Below are positions 16,230 to 24,686 of a stretch of 37,851 nucleotides of DNA, one piece after another. The notes under the pieces were generated by a model. The model did not search any database. It was given only the letters and a program-made list of their open reading frames with translations, and was not told the DNA's origin. The position numbers and the translations under genes were made by a program. Each line of letters opens with the position of its first letter. Position 1 is the stretch's first letter. The stretch lies in NCBI RefSeq assembly GCF_000282615.1, contig NZ_AKIY01000293.1, forward strand, positions 1 to 37,851, given 5' to 3'. The stretch comes from Bradyrhizobium sp. YR681 (GTDB lineage: Bacteria; Pseudomonadota; Alphaproteobacteria; Rhizobiales; Xanthobacteraceae).

Positions 16230-17504
16230 TCAGGCCTTGCGAATTTGACCGGCCTTGCTTTGTTTCTTTCCTGTCATGGCATCATCGATGTGTCTGGCGA
16301 CACGATCGGCTGCCGCGAGGAGAGCGGTATCAATCAGGTGAATATAACCTTCCGTCACGCTCGACCGCGAGTGGCCAACCAGGGCCTTGATCGTCGGGAT
16401 CGAGAAACCGAGATCCTCAGCCGTAGAGCTAAAGGAATGGCGCAAGCCATGGCAGGTAATGCCAGGAACATCCTCTGCCGATATCTTCTGAAGCCAGCGG
16501 GTCAAGCCAGTGTGGTGTTTGCTGGTGGTCGTTATCGCAGGAAAGACGTACTTGGACTGGGACTGGGACTTCGCCATGGCCTTCTTTAAGACCGCGATCA
16601 CTGCCGAGCCCACGGGCCGGACACTTTTGCCGGTCTTCGTCTTGCCTAGCCTGAGGGCCATTCCGACTGGATCGACCTCAGTCTTGAGGAGGCCTTCTAT
16701 CTCATCAAGGCGACAGCCGGTCATAGCAGCCGCGCGACTCGCCAGCACTCGCTGCCAGGGCTCACCATTTGCCTCCGCCGTGGCGAGACACTTGCCGAGC
16801 TTGCGATATCCGGCGTCGTCCAAACGCCACTCGCGAGTTCCATCTTTTGGTCGAATGATGCCGTTGACGGGGTTGTCAGGTCGGTATCCCTCGCGGACTG
16901 CGTAGCTGAAAATGCCACCAAGAAGACCCATCGTGCGAGCTGCGGTACCGTTCCCACCAGTGACGATGGCGCGTCCCCGCTCTTTTGTTTTGACGTCGGC
17001 AGCGGATTTCCCGCTCATCACGTCGCGCATGAAGCGGCCGGCATCCGCGGCGGTGAAGTCTGCGACGGTGCGGTTCCCAATGAGGGGAATGATGTGCCGC
17101 GTGACCCGTCCCTTGTCGCTGTAGACGGTGGTGGCGCTCTTTGTTACGCCGCGGCGTGTCAGTACGAGGCCCCGCTCGGCCTTCTCCATGTACTCCTGGC
17201 AAAGCTCTTCAATGGTCATAGCACCACGGGCGAGCTTCCGGCTTTCTGCTGGATCAGCCCCCTTCACGACCTCCGCGAGGGCGAGCTTGGCTTCTTTGCG
17301 ACCCTCTTCTGCGGTCAGCACCCCATACCGTCCCAAGGTGAGGCGCCGACTTCGGTTGTTCGCGTTTCGATATTGGACGACGAAGGACTTGACCCCGCTC
17401 TTCTTCACCCTCAGACCGAAGCCGGGAAGTTCATCGTCCCATATGAAGAGGTCCCCGCCCGCAGTGGTGGCTGCATCGGCAATGCGCTTGGTGATCTTGG
17501 GCAT
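16230..17504 (-). CDS. int: tyrosine recombinase integrase of the element
   Basis: The 424-residue enzyme has the DUF4102 arm-binding N-terminus (LFIWDDELPGFGLRV, and RRLTLGRYGVLTAEEGRKEA), a SAM-like core-binding domain around 95-205, and the catalytic set: Arg265 in MTGCRLDEI, the CHGLRHSF box with His352 and Arg355, His378 in LVGHS, and the nucleophile Tyr387 in TEGYIHL. All are present, so it is probably active. It should insert the circular element into the tRNA-Arg 3' end and, with an excisionase, remove it. The ATG directly abuts a GGGTAAGCA box, which suggests that integrase bound at the arm represses its own gene. Confidence 0.95.
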   Translation of the reverse strand: MPKITKRIADAATTAGGDLFIWDDELPGFGLRVKKSGVKSFVVQYRNANNRSRRLTLGRYGVLTAEEGRKEAKLALAEVVKGADPAESRKLARGAMTIEELCQEYMEKAERGLVLTRRGVTKSATTVYSDKGRVTRHIIPLIGNRTVADFTAADAGRFMRDVMSGKSAADVKTKERGRAIVTGGNGTAARTMGLLGGIFSYAVREGYRPDNPVNGIIRPKDGTREWRLDDAGYRKLGKCLATAEANGEPWQRVLASRAAAMTGCRLDEIEGLLKTEVDPVGMALRLGKTKTGKSVRPVGSAVIAVLKKAMAKSQSQSKYVFPAITTTSKHHTGLTRWLQKISAEDVPGITCHGLRHSFSSTAEDLGFSIPTIKALVGHSRSSVTEGYIHLIDTALLAAADRVARHIDDAMTGKKQSKAGQIRKA

Positions 17505-17524
17505 GGGTAAGCAGAGGGTAAGCA
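17505..17524. repeat. paired GGGTAAGCA boxes, right arm (putative integrase arm sites)
   Basis: GGGTAAGCA lies at 17505-17513 and 17516-17524, with the same 11-base phase and orientation as the pair at 541-560. The first box touches the integrase start codon, and the pair lies about 126 bases inside the right 52-bp repeat. A role as arm-type binding site and as an autoregulatory operator is inferred. Confidence 0.6.
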
Positions 17525-17650
17525 GTTGGCGGGGAAACAGGGCAAATCCCAGGAACCAAGAAGACCCTCAAGAAAGCCTATAAGATGCGGGATTCGTTGC
17601 AGAAAGTAATATCAACCCACCAATGGCAAATCAAGGAAAACCTTTAACCC

Positions 17651-17702
17651 TTGCCCTCCGAAGGCAAAGGTCACACGTTCGAATCGTGTCGGGTGCGCCA
17701 GT
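17651..17702 (+). repeat. attachment site, right copy (52-bp direct repeat, partial tRNA)
   Basis: This is an exact second copy of 444-495: the tRNA-Arg 3' end from the anticodon stem through CCA plus two bases. It lacks the acceptor 5' strand and D arm, so it is not a tRNA gene. The sequence to its right is what would have followed the tRNA before insertion. Confidence 0.95.
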
Positions 17703-17711
17703 CCGGTGACG

Positions 17712-19598
17712 ATGCGGATCTCATTCCCACCGCCCTCCCCCGATGAGATCCGCCGCCTCGAAGCGGCGGCGGAAGGTCGCCCGCGGCTCTATCGCCTTCA
17801 GCTGACGCTGCTCGTGCTTGCCGGCGACGCGGCTTTGACATGCGTTCGCGTGTTTCCCCTCGCCGCACCCATCGTGCTCGGCGCGCTATTGGCCAACAAC
17901 ACCATCATCGACATCCTCGCTGCATTCGCTGTCGTCCTGCTGACCTGGCTGACGCGACCTGGCCATCGCGACAGTGGCGAGGGGATCGAGCGAAAGGACG
18001 CCCCCAATCTGCATGCCGTACTCGACGACCTGAGGACGAAGCTCGATGTCGGGCCGCGGATGGAAGTGCGACTGGACGATGAGGCCAATGCGGGAGCGCG
18101 CGAGGCGCGCGGACTCTTCGGCATCATCGGCAATCGCCGCGTGCTGACGCTTGGCGTGCCGCTCCTGGCGCTACTCGGCAAAGACGAAGTACGTGCCGTC
18201 ATCGCCCACGAATTCGGGCACTTCTCACGCCGGCACGGATGGCTCGGTCACTGGCTCTATCAAGCCCACCTGGGCTGGCTCTCGCACGCCGAGCAGATTG
18301 ACGGCGAAAGCAGCATACTCGATCGTGCCGGCGCCAGCTTCGCAGAGATTTTCGCTCCCGCCCTCAACCGCCGAGCGATGGTCTGGTCGCGCCGCTGCGA
18401 GTACGAGGCAGACGCCGATGCGGCCGGTGCAGTCGGCAGGGGGCATCTGGTGAGCGCGCTGGCGCGGCTCGATGCCTTCGGTGAATGGAGCAACAACGAG
18501 TTGCCTCGCATCGAAGGGGAATGGCAGCACACCGAGCCGACCCCGCCGGACAACTATCTGGAGCGCGTGATCGACGCCTTTGAGAGCAGATCGCTTGACC
18601 TCGTCACCGCGTCCGGGGCCAACGAGGGTTCGCGCCCCGCCGATTGGCTCGACACACATCCGACACTGGCCGCGCGGGCGACGGCGCTCGGCCTGCAACC
18701 AAGCATCGCCCCACGCGAGAACCCGGCCGGTTCGGTCCTGCTCGGCGGCTTCTGGCCGACTGTCGCTGCGGAATATAACGACCGCTGGCGCAAGGCAAAG
18801 ACCGTCGAGTGGGCGGCGGCCTACACGCGCTACAGGCTGATCGAGGCGCCGCTGCTCGCAGCCGATCCTGAAGCAGTTGCAGGCTGGCCGACCGCGCGGA
18901 GGTTTGAGCACGCGCGAGTTTTACGCAGGTTCGAGCCGAAACGCGGGCTTGCCGAACTGGCCGTGCTGCATGCTGAAGCCACCGAAGACCGCAACGTCGC
19001 CTTTGCATACGCCGCGGCACGACTGGCCGAGGGTGATGGCAGCGCCGTCGAAGCCATGCGCTTGATCGCCAAGGAGGATGCAAGTTGGTGCATGCCGGCC
19101 TACGCGCGCCTCATACGCTACCTCGAGCGCACCGGCGATCGCGCCGCCGCACATCGCTGGGCCCGGCTCCTGGAAAGCGCTGGCGAGTCGGAAATGCGCG
19201 CTTACGAGCTGGTGTGCAGCGGCCTTGTCTCGGTCGGGCCTTCTCCGACAACGCGCCCGGCGCCGCTCATCGAGGTGTTGCGCGCAGCCCTCGCCGCCGA
19301 CCCGGCCGTAGCCAGGGCATGGCTCGCCGAAAGCAACGCGCCGCTGACCATGGCCGGAAAGACCCCGGGCGCGACCCTACGGGCGGATGCGCTCATCCTC
19401 ATCATCGATCCCTTCGATGCCATGCAGCGACCTTACGACGTAGACGCCATCAAGGCCCGCCACCAGCAGGTGCTGAGCGGCCTTATCGAGCCCAACGCGC
19501 TGGCTGTGGTGATCTCGTTCTACTCGACGGAGCCGCTGCCATCGGCCTTGCACGATGCACTTGAACAGTTCCCGAGGAGCTGCGTCCACGTCCGATGA
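17712..19598 (+). CDS. M48-family membrane metallopeptidase with C-terminal repeat-like region
   Basis: The 628-residue protein has two hydrophobic segments in residues 28-82, then a peptidase domain with HEFGH (about 166-170, zinc ligands and catalytic Glu) and CEYEADADA about 60 residues later carrying the third ligand, as in HtpX/Ste24-type M48 enzymes. The second half is Ala/Arg-rich and helical and may be TPR-like. The ATG at 17712 is only 11 bases after the tRNA-like repeat, with no Shine-Dalgarno; GTG at 17706 is an alternative. Before insertion the gene would have followed the tRNA directly and may have used its promoter. The island has replaced that upstream region. Confidence 0.83.
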   Translation: MRISFPPPSPDEIRRLEAAAEGRPRLYRLQLTLLVLAGDAALTCVRVFPLAAPIVLGALLANNTIIDILAAFAVVLLTWLTRPGHRDSGEGIERKDAPNLHAVLDDLRTKLDVGPRMEVRLDDEANAGAREARGLFGIIGNRRVLTLGVPLLALLGKDEVRAVIAHEFGHFSRRHGWLGHWLYQAHLGWLSHAEQIDGESSILDRAGASFAEIFAPALNRRAMVWSRRCEYEADADAAGAVGRGHLVSALARLDAFGEWSNNELPRIEGEWQHTEPTPPDNYLERVIDAFESRSLDLVTASGANEGSRPADWLDTHPTLAARATALGLQPSIAPRENPAGSVLLGGFWPTVAAEYNDRWRKAKTVEWAAAYTRYRLIEAPLLAADPEAVAGWPTARRFEHARVLRRFEPKRGLAELAVLHAEATEDRNVAFAYAAARLAEGDGSAVEAMRLIAKEDASWCMPAYARLIRYLERTGDRAAAHRWARLLESAGESEMRAYELVCSGLVSVGPSPTTRPAPLIEVLRAALAADPAVARAWLAESNAPLTMAGKTPGATLRADALILIIDPFDAMQRPYDVDAIKARHQQVLSGLIEPNALAVVISFYSTEPLPSALHDALEQFPRSCVHVR

Positions 19599-19685
19599 CC
19601 AGTCCTCTCATCGGCGCCACCATTTCGAACCGCTGTTGAGTGAGGCTTCGAACCGGAAGGGCTTCTCCAGACATCCAGCCCGCTC

Positions 19686-19895
19686 TCACGTCAGCATCGC
19701 GACGATCGACTGGATCTGATCGGAGGCGGACGTCACCAGAGCGTCATACGACGTATGCCCATGCGCGGCAGCCTTCAGAATGCATTCGGCTACAGCTGCT
19801 TTCAGGCCGAACACCGACTGATGGGCCGGCACGTTCGCCATCACGGTCTCGAGGGCCTGGCGCATGGTCTGAATGAGTTCGGAGCTGTACTGCAT
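19686..19895 (-). CDS. small conserved hypothetical protein
   Basis: The 69-residue product is mostly helical (SELIQTMRQALETVMANVP, and GLKAAVAECILKAAAHG) with no signal peptide or membrane segment. AGAGGA lies upstream of the ATG at good spacing, and the frame has normal codon use. I do not recognise a function. It lies convergent to the peptidase gene and reads the same way as tspO upstream of it. Confidence 0.65.
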   Translation of the reverse strand: MQYSSELIQTMRQALETVMANVPAHQSVFGLKAAVAECILKAAAHGHTSYDALVTSASDQIQSIVAMLT

Positions 19896-19989
19896 GTTCT
19901 GTCCTCTGCACGGAAATATAGGAACGCGTGCCTAGGCTCGCCACTCACAAGCTTGAGATTGTCGTTTGATGGACTCTAAGCTGGACGCC

Positions 19990-20433
19990 TCAATTCAAAC
20001 GCCAGATAGCCGCATTGAGCACGCCGGCGAACGCGACCCAGGCTGCGTAGGGCACGAACAATGCGGCCGCCAGCCTGTCTCGTGACGCCTCGAGACCGAT
20101 GTAGGTCACGATCGCGACGAACAGGCAGATCAGGATGACGAGCGCCGCTCCGATCCCGTGCATCGTGAACATCACCGGCGACCACGCGAAATTCAGAGCG
20201 AGTTGCGCGGCCCAGGCCTGCATCGCTTTGCCCATGCGCTCACGGCGAAACGTCCGCCAGCCGGCAATGGCGATCATGACGTAGAGGATGGTCCAGGCCA
20301 CCGGGAACGCCCAGTTCGGCGGCACGAAGCCCGGTTTGGCGAGGCCCGCATACCACGTGCCGGGGAGATTGGTCGCACCGATCAGCCAGCCGAGGCCGAC
20401 CACTCCTGCGACGAAGACCAACAGCTGAAACAT
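19990..20433 (-). CDS. tspO: TspO/MBR tryptophan-rich sensory protein
   Basis: The 147 residues form five hydrophobic helices with the family's conserved Trp/Pro pattern: WYAGLAKPGFVPPNWAFPVAW in loop and helix 2, then LNFAWSPVMF in helix 3, and AAWVAFAGVLNAAIWRLN at the end. Bacterial TspO sits in the outer or cytoplasmic membrane, binds porphyrins and affects tetrapyrrole and stress physiology. GAGGTG precedes the ATG. Its start is only 43 bases from the divergent dinB start, so the two genes share a very short promoter region. Confidence 0.93.
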   Translation of the reverse strand: MFQLLVFVAGVVGLGWLIGATNLPGTWYAGLAKPGFVPPNWAFPVAWTILYVMIAIAGWRTFRRERMGKAMQAWAAQLALNFAWSPVMFTMHGIGAALVILICLFVAIVTYIGLEASRDRLAAALFVPYAAWVAFAGVLNAAIWRLN

Positions 20434-20476
20434 CCATCACCTCGCACTTGTCCTCGCTCGATTGTATCATCTTCCC

Positions 20477-21577
20477 ATGAGCGAATCCGGCACGGTGACT
20501 GGCTATACCCCGCCCGTCCGCAAGATCATCCATATCGACATGGATGCCTTTTATGCGTCTGTGGAACAGCGCGACAATCCGGAGCTGCGCGGCAAGCCGG
20601 TCGCGGTCGGCGGCTCCGCGGAGCGCGGCGTCGTCGCGGCCGCGAGCTACGAGGCCCGCAAGTTCGGCGTTCGCTCCGCGATGCCGTCAGTGACCGCGAA
20701 GCGGCAATGTCCCGACCTGATCTTCGTCCGGCCGCGCTTCGAGGTCTACAAGGCGATCTCCCGGCAGATCCGCGAGATCTTTGCCGAACACACCCCCGTC
20801 ATCGAGCCGCTGTCGCTCGACGAGGCCTATCTGGACGTCACCGAGAACTTGCAAGGCATTCCGCTGGCGCGGGACGTCGCGCTGCGCATCCGCGACAAGA
20901 TCAAGGCCGAGACGGGCCTGAACGCTTCGGCGGGCATCTCCTACAACAAGTTTCTGGCAAAGCTCGCCTCCGATCATCGCAAGCCCAACGGACAGTACGT
21001 GATCTCGCCGGAGATGGGGCCCGCCTTCGTCGAGACGCTGCCCGTCGGCAAATTCCACGGCATCGGCCCGGCAACGGCTGCGAAGATGAACGCGCTCGGC
21101 CTGTTCACCGGCCTCGACATCCGCAACCAGACGCTGGAATTCATGAACGCGAATTTCGGCAAATCGGGCGCCTATTATTACTGGATCTCACGGGGTGTCG
21201 ACGAACGCCCGGTCCGGGCCAACCGGATCCGCAAGTCGATCGGGGCGGAGACCACGTTCTCGACCGACCTCGACACATTCGACGCGCTGGCCGCCGAGCT
21301 GAGGCCGCTCGTCGACAAGGTCTGGCGTCATTGCGAGACATCAGGCAACCGCGGCCGCACCGTCACCCTGAAGGTCAAGTTTGCCGACTTCGAGATCGTC
21401 ACGCGCAGCAGGTCCGTCCCCGCGCCGGTCGCAGGCCGGGACGAGCTGGAGCGGCTGGCCTGCGGCCTGCTCGAAGTCGAGATGCCGCTGCCCAAATCCG
21501 TCAGACTGCTCGGCGTATCGCTGTCGTCACTTCAGGACGGGGACGATCCGGAGCCGCAGCTGACGTTCGGCATTTGA
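20477..21577 (+). CDS. dinB: DNA polymerase IV (Y-family translesion polymerase)
   Basis: The 366-residue protein has the palm motifs IIHIDMDAFYASVEQ at about 17-31 and SLDEAYLDVT at about 113-122, which hold the catalytic acids, and NKFLAKLASDHRKPNG. A helix-hairpin-helix (GKFHGIGPATAAKMNALG) and the little-finger domain follow. It copies past damaged bases with low fidelity. The ATG at 20477 is chosen; the Shine-Dalgarno is weak, and a TTG at 20462 is in frame. I see no GTTC-N7-GTTC LexA box in the short intergenic region, so SOS control is not supported here. Confidence 0.95.
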   Translation: MSESGTVTGYTPPVRKIIHIDMDAFYASVEQRDNPELRGKPVAVGGSAERGVVAAASYEARKFGVRSAMPSVTAKRQCPDLIFVRPRFEVYKAISRQIREIFAEHTPVIEPLSLDEAYLDVTENLQGIPLARDVALRIRDKIKAETGLNASAGISYNKFLAKLASDHRKPNGQYVISPEMGPAFVETLPVGKFHGIGPATAAKMNALGLFTGLDIRNQTLEFMNANFGKSGAYYYWISRGVDERPVRANRIRKSIGAETTFSTDLDTFDALAAELRPLVDKVWRHCETSGNRGRTVTLKVKFADFEIVTRSRSVPAPVAGRDELERLACGLLEVEMPLPKSVRLLGVSLSSLQDGDDPEPQLTFGI

Positions 21578-21643
21578 ACCGGGCTTGAAAAGGCCCTCCC
21601 GATCATCTTCCAGCCTTTCCGACCAGGCGATTGCGTTGACGCC

Positions 21644-23287
21644 CTAACTGACCTTCAGCCCGATGGCATAGGCGGTTATCGTCGCGGGGCTGGACTTTTG
21701 ATGATCCTTCGAACTTGCAGCCCAGGTGCGGTCGCTTTCTGGATAGCAGCTGGTGAGCAGGTTACCCGGACCGCTCCCGTAATCCACGAATGCGCCACCG
21801 CCGGTGAGTGAAAAGTCTTGGCCGAGCGAGCATTTTTCCGAAGGATGGGCTTCTCGCCGGCTTTGCAAGCGATCCGTCTTGACCTCGACCTTGATCCCTT
21901 CAACCTTGCAGCGCAGGCCTCGGACAAAGACTTCTATCTCCGAGGGCTTGTCATCGGCATAGTCGGTGGCGTTAGCCGCCCAGGTCGTTTCGCTCTTCGG
22001 GTAAGAGCTGGTGAGCAATTTGTTCGCTCCCGGCCCGTCCTTGACAACCGCGCCGCCCCCGACGAGGACGCCGCCTTCGGCGATAAAATCGGCCGGCAGC
22101 GCCACTTCCGCGCTGGGATGTGAGGCCGGGCTGCCGGTGGCGGAAACGTGTTTCACCTCCCAGCAATCGAGGTTGTCGTAAATGCCCAGCGCGAAAGCCG
22201 TTATGCTCGCGTCATCGTGCAAAACGTGGTCCTTGCCGCGTGCGACCCAGGTGCTATCGGTGTGCGGAAATGACGCCGTCAACAGGTTGCCCGCGCCGCT
22301 GAAATTCTCCCGGGCCCCGCCTCCGAGCAGCTTGTAATACTTGGGAAGCCCGACCTGGGCGTCCGGATGGGCGGCGAGGTCGCCGGTCTTGGTGAAGATT
22401 CGGATCTGGAATTCCCGCGCCGCCATCTGCCTGAAGGCCAGCTCGATGGCCGCGGCGCGCTCCTTGGTGGGGGCGAGCCTCCAGATCGGAATGAGGCCAT
22501 CCGGGCGGAAGCCGAGAAAGCCCGGATAGTCGTCGATGGTGGCCGCCCAGGCTTTGAACGAGTCATGCTTGCCGCCTTCCAGCGCGCTACGCGTGGTCTG
22601 GCTGCCGCCGTTGACGGAGAGTTGCATGCTGCCTTCGACGGTATTGGCTTTTTCGATCTCCTTATGAGTCAATTTCGAGTTCGCCCCGACCTCAGCACCG
22701 CGTTGTTTGTATTTCAGCTCGGCGGCGACCTCGAAGTCATGATCAGACAGATGTTCGGTCTTTTTCGAATAGCTGTAGTAGGACAGCATGCCACCGATGA
22801 CGACCGTGATGGCGACGTGCGTCCCGCAGAGTTTGAGCAGATTGACGGGATCGGCTTCGGCCAGCGCCTTTTCGAAATCCGGAGTCAGATATCGTTTCAG
22901 CACGTCCGGATTCTGGCTGATGCTCAAGATCGATCCGGTCGAAATCAGCGATAGCTGTGCGAATTTGGTTTCGACGCTGTCACGCGTCGAGCTGGCGAAT
23001 TTTGTTTCGACGCTGCCGGTGAAGCCCTTGTAGGAACCGTTCAACCCGGCCGCGACGGAAAAGTTCTGGATGAATTCGGCGAAATTGGAGCCAAACGTCT
23101 CCACCACGTCGGTCTGGCCAACATTGGTCGTAGTGACCTCATTCTCCGTCAGCCTGAGTAGCCCGCCGATGTGGGGCGGCACCAGATAACCTTCGTGGAA
23201 GACGTTGACGCCCTTGCCCAGATATTCGAGGCTGTTGCCAAGATAGGCAGTGCTTGTCTCGGATTCAGCGATTGAATTTTCAGCCAT
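21644..23287 (-). CDS. MACPF (perforin-like) protein with three C-terminal repeats
   Basis: The 547-residue protein has no signal peptide or classical membrane helix. Residues 150-166 read LLKLCGTHVAITVVIGG, a close fit to the MACPF signature in which (Y/F)GTH is followed by a beta strand ending GG. The upstream part has SVETKFASSTRDSVETKFAQ-type Ser/Thr-rich helices like a pore-forming segment. From about 293 there are three related domains of about 80 residues, each with (A)HPxA/E, then a GGGA stretch, then LLTxSxPxxxxTWxAxxxD and a final IT/EVFxxGL strand. These are probably a beta-rich binding module. GGGAGA precedes the ATG at 23287. It should form pores in membranes; the target is unknown. 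Confidence 0.82.
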   Translation of the reverse strand: MAENSIAESETSTAYLGNSLEYLGKGVNVFHEGYLVPPHIGGLLRLTENEVTTTNVGQTDVVETFGSNFAEFIQNFSVAAGLNGSYKGFTGSVETKFASSTRDSVETKFAQLSLISTGSILSISQNPDVLKRYLTPDFEKALAEADPVNLLKLCGTHVAITVVIGGMLSYYSYSKKTEHLSDHDFEVAAELKYKQRGAEVGANSKLTHKEIEKANTVEGSMQLSVNGGSQTTRSALEGGKHDSFKAWAATIDDYPGFLGFRPDGLIPIWRLAPTKERAAAIELAFRQMAAREFQIRIFTKTGDLAAHPDAQVGLPKYYKLLGGGARENFSGAGNLLTASFPHTDSTWVARGKDHVLHDDASITAFALGIYDNLDCWEVKHVSATGSPASHPSAEVALPADFIAEGGVLVGGGAVVKDGPGANKLLTSSYPKSETTWAANATDYADDKPSEIEVFVRGLRCKVEGIKVEVKTDRLQSRREAHPSEKCSLGQDFSLTGGGAFVDYGSGPGNLLTSCYPESDRTWAASSKDHQKSSPATITAYAIGLKVS

Positions 23288-23858
23288 AGAATGTCTCCCG
23301 TTGGGACCGGAAAATCGTCCTGGGTTGGATCGAGTTGGATGCCGTCTTCGGTCGCGCGGACGGGCGCCGCCCCGTTCACGTGACGTGGATTGCATTGCAG
23401 TCGTTGGGTGAATACGGCGCGCTCAGGAATCACGAGCGGCAGAGGTCTTTGCTGCCGGCGTTTGGTCACGCGCTATTTGTGAGGCGGTCGCCTGCCATCA
23501 CAAACAGAAAAGGACGGCGTCCGCCGGATACGGATTACCGCAGATCAGCAAGATGGAATTATCGCTGCACGAACGTGGTTCGACCTTGAATGAAGGTCAG
23601 CCCGGAAGCAAGCGCTAAGATTGCACGGCTTCCGAGAGCTTTGCCGCTCGGCTGTCGCCCGCGCGAAGTCGGTCCAACCCGTGTCTCTGCCCCGAAATAT
23701 CGAAGCGACTCTGCGTTACGCAGATGATCAAGGCTTATTTGACGCATGAAAGCTCGCGTTGGCGTGCGACGTCTGGCGCCACGGCGCGGCAATGGGTATC
23801 ACCTGCATCCGCCGTGGCGCACCACCTCTTGTCAGATCGTCCCGGCCGGTGGCAGCAC
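23288..23858. other. intergenic region without a supported gene
   Basis: These 571 bases separate two leftward genes. The right-hand part directly precedes the perforin-like gene and should hold its promoter, which would explain strong independent control. The open frames here are Arg-rich shadows with no ribosome site. I see no RNA gene and no clear palindrome. Confidence 0.45.
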
Positions 23859-24152
23859 TCAATGCCTCACATGCTCGAACACCACGATCACGCCGGTCGG
23901 CTCGGGCTCGTGCGCCATCAGGCGCGTCAGTTCGGCATCGCTCCAGTCGGCGAGGCTGACGACCTCGCCGGTCTGGCGGTCTGCAGCCAATGACGCGGTT
24001 GGTTCGAGCACCTTGAGGCCCGTCTCGTCGACGAAGAAGGTGTGCTCGCCGAACATGCTGTTGAGTTGGGGCATCGCGGGATGCTCGTCGGGCAGCACCT
24101 GGGCGCCGAGTTGTGTGATGGTCTGCTTCACTTGCTCGGATGTTAGCTTCAT
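23859..24152 (-). CDS. small conserved hypothetical protein
   Basis: The 97-residue product (starting MKLTSEQVKQTITQLGAQVL) is soluble and acidic, with a helical N-terminus, a PQLNSMFGEHTFFVDETGL middle and a strand-like end VVSLADW...GVIVVFEHV. GGAGC lies upstream of the ATG at 24152, and a longer frame from 24209 has no ribosome site. I do not know its function. It is of the kind annotated as a hypothetical protein in rhizobia. Confidence 0.65.
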   Translation of the reverse strand: MKLTSEQVKQTITQLGAQVLPDEHPAMPQLNSMFGEHTFFVDETGLKVLEPTASLAADRQTGEVVSLADWSDAELTRLMAHEPEPTGVIVVFEHVRH

Positions 24153-24367
24153 GCGCTGCTCCGTTTCATGTCCGGTTTCGTCGAGCTTGAGCCACGCAGG
24201 ATTCCCCAAGGCAGGCGTTCCCTACGCCTTGTTCGCCTGGCTCAAGCTCCGAACGAGTGCTGCGCACAAACGTTCCCGCGAAATAAATTTCGTGATCGCG
24301 AGTTTCATCCGCCGCATGTGCGGCACGAGATCGTCACACGATGTTCACGATTCGTCGGGCGGTGATG

Positions 24368-24661
24368 CTATTCGGCAGCTTCGACGATCCGGATGTCGCG
24401 GTCGGCGCCATCTCCGAGCAGATCGTGCGCTTCCTTGTAGGCCGGGCTTTCATACGCTGCCCTGGCGCTCGCGACGCTATCGAACTCGATCAGGACGACG
24501 CGTTCCATCAGGCCGTGCTCGAAGGCGGCAACCGGCATCCCGCGCGCGAGCACGCGGCCGCCGGCCGCCTCGATGGCCGGACGCGACAGCTTGGCGTAGG
24601 CCGCCATGGCGTCGGGATTCTTGATCGCGCGGTAGGTCGCAACCCAACAGGCTTTTGCCAT
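24368..24661 (-). CDS. DUF1330 family protein
   Basis: The 97 residues fit the DUF1330 dimeric alpha-beta barrel: ACWVATYRAIKNPDAMAAYA at the start, GGRVLARGMPVAAFEHG in the middle, and the family hallmark VVLIEFDSVASARAAYESPA followed by YKEAHDLL. The biochemical role of the family is unknown. AGGAGA precedes the ATG at 24661. It lies 25 bases after the glycosylase gene and is probably co-transcribed with it. Confidence 0.85.
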   Translation of the reverse strand: MAKACWVATYRAIKNPDAMAAYAKLSRPAIEAAGGRVLARGMPVAAFEHGLMERVVLIEFDSVASARAAYESPAYKEAHDLLGDGADRDIRIVEAAE

Positions 24662-24686
24662 TTTATGTCTCCTGATTTCCAATGAC

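Larger units (their letters stand above)
496..17702. mobile_element. 17.2 kb tRNA-Arg integrative element (defence/redox island)
   Basis: The element lies between the 52-bp direct repeats of the tRNA-Arg 3' end and encodes its own tyrosine integrase next to the right repeat. All called genes read leftwards. The right third is a maintenance module: integrase, unknown protein, AlpA-like HTH, winged helix and RepA-like ATPase. The middle is a restriction block: MmeI-like methyltransferase, helicase, GIY-YIG nuclease and McrBC. The left is a redox block: beta-propeller, di-haem cytochrome and VOC protein. I see no relaxase, type IV secretion, terminase or capsid gene, so transfer would need a helper. 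The left 3 kb is visibly richer in A and T than the middle, so the island is a mosaic. Confidence 0.93.

Noticed and set aside
17651..17700. Second tRNA gene at the right end of the element
   Set aside because: Only the 3' part from the anticodon stem is present; the acceptor 5' strand and D arm are missing, so it is an attachment-site copy.
20434..20476. LexA/SOS box before dinB
   Set aside because: No GTTC-N7-GTTC or similar palindrome is seen in the 43-base gap.
20158..21588. Plus-strand frame of 476 codons overlapping tspO and dinB
   Set aside because: dinB in another frame explains the region with all Y-family motifs.
23559..23792. Open frame of 77 codons in the gap upstream of the perforin-like gene
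   Set aside because: It is Arg-rich, lacks a ribosome site, and shows no family pattern.
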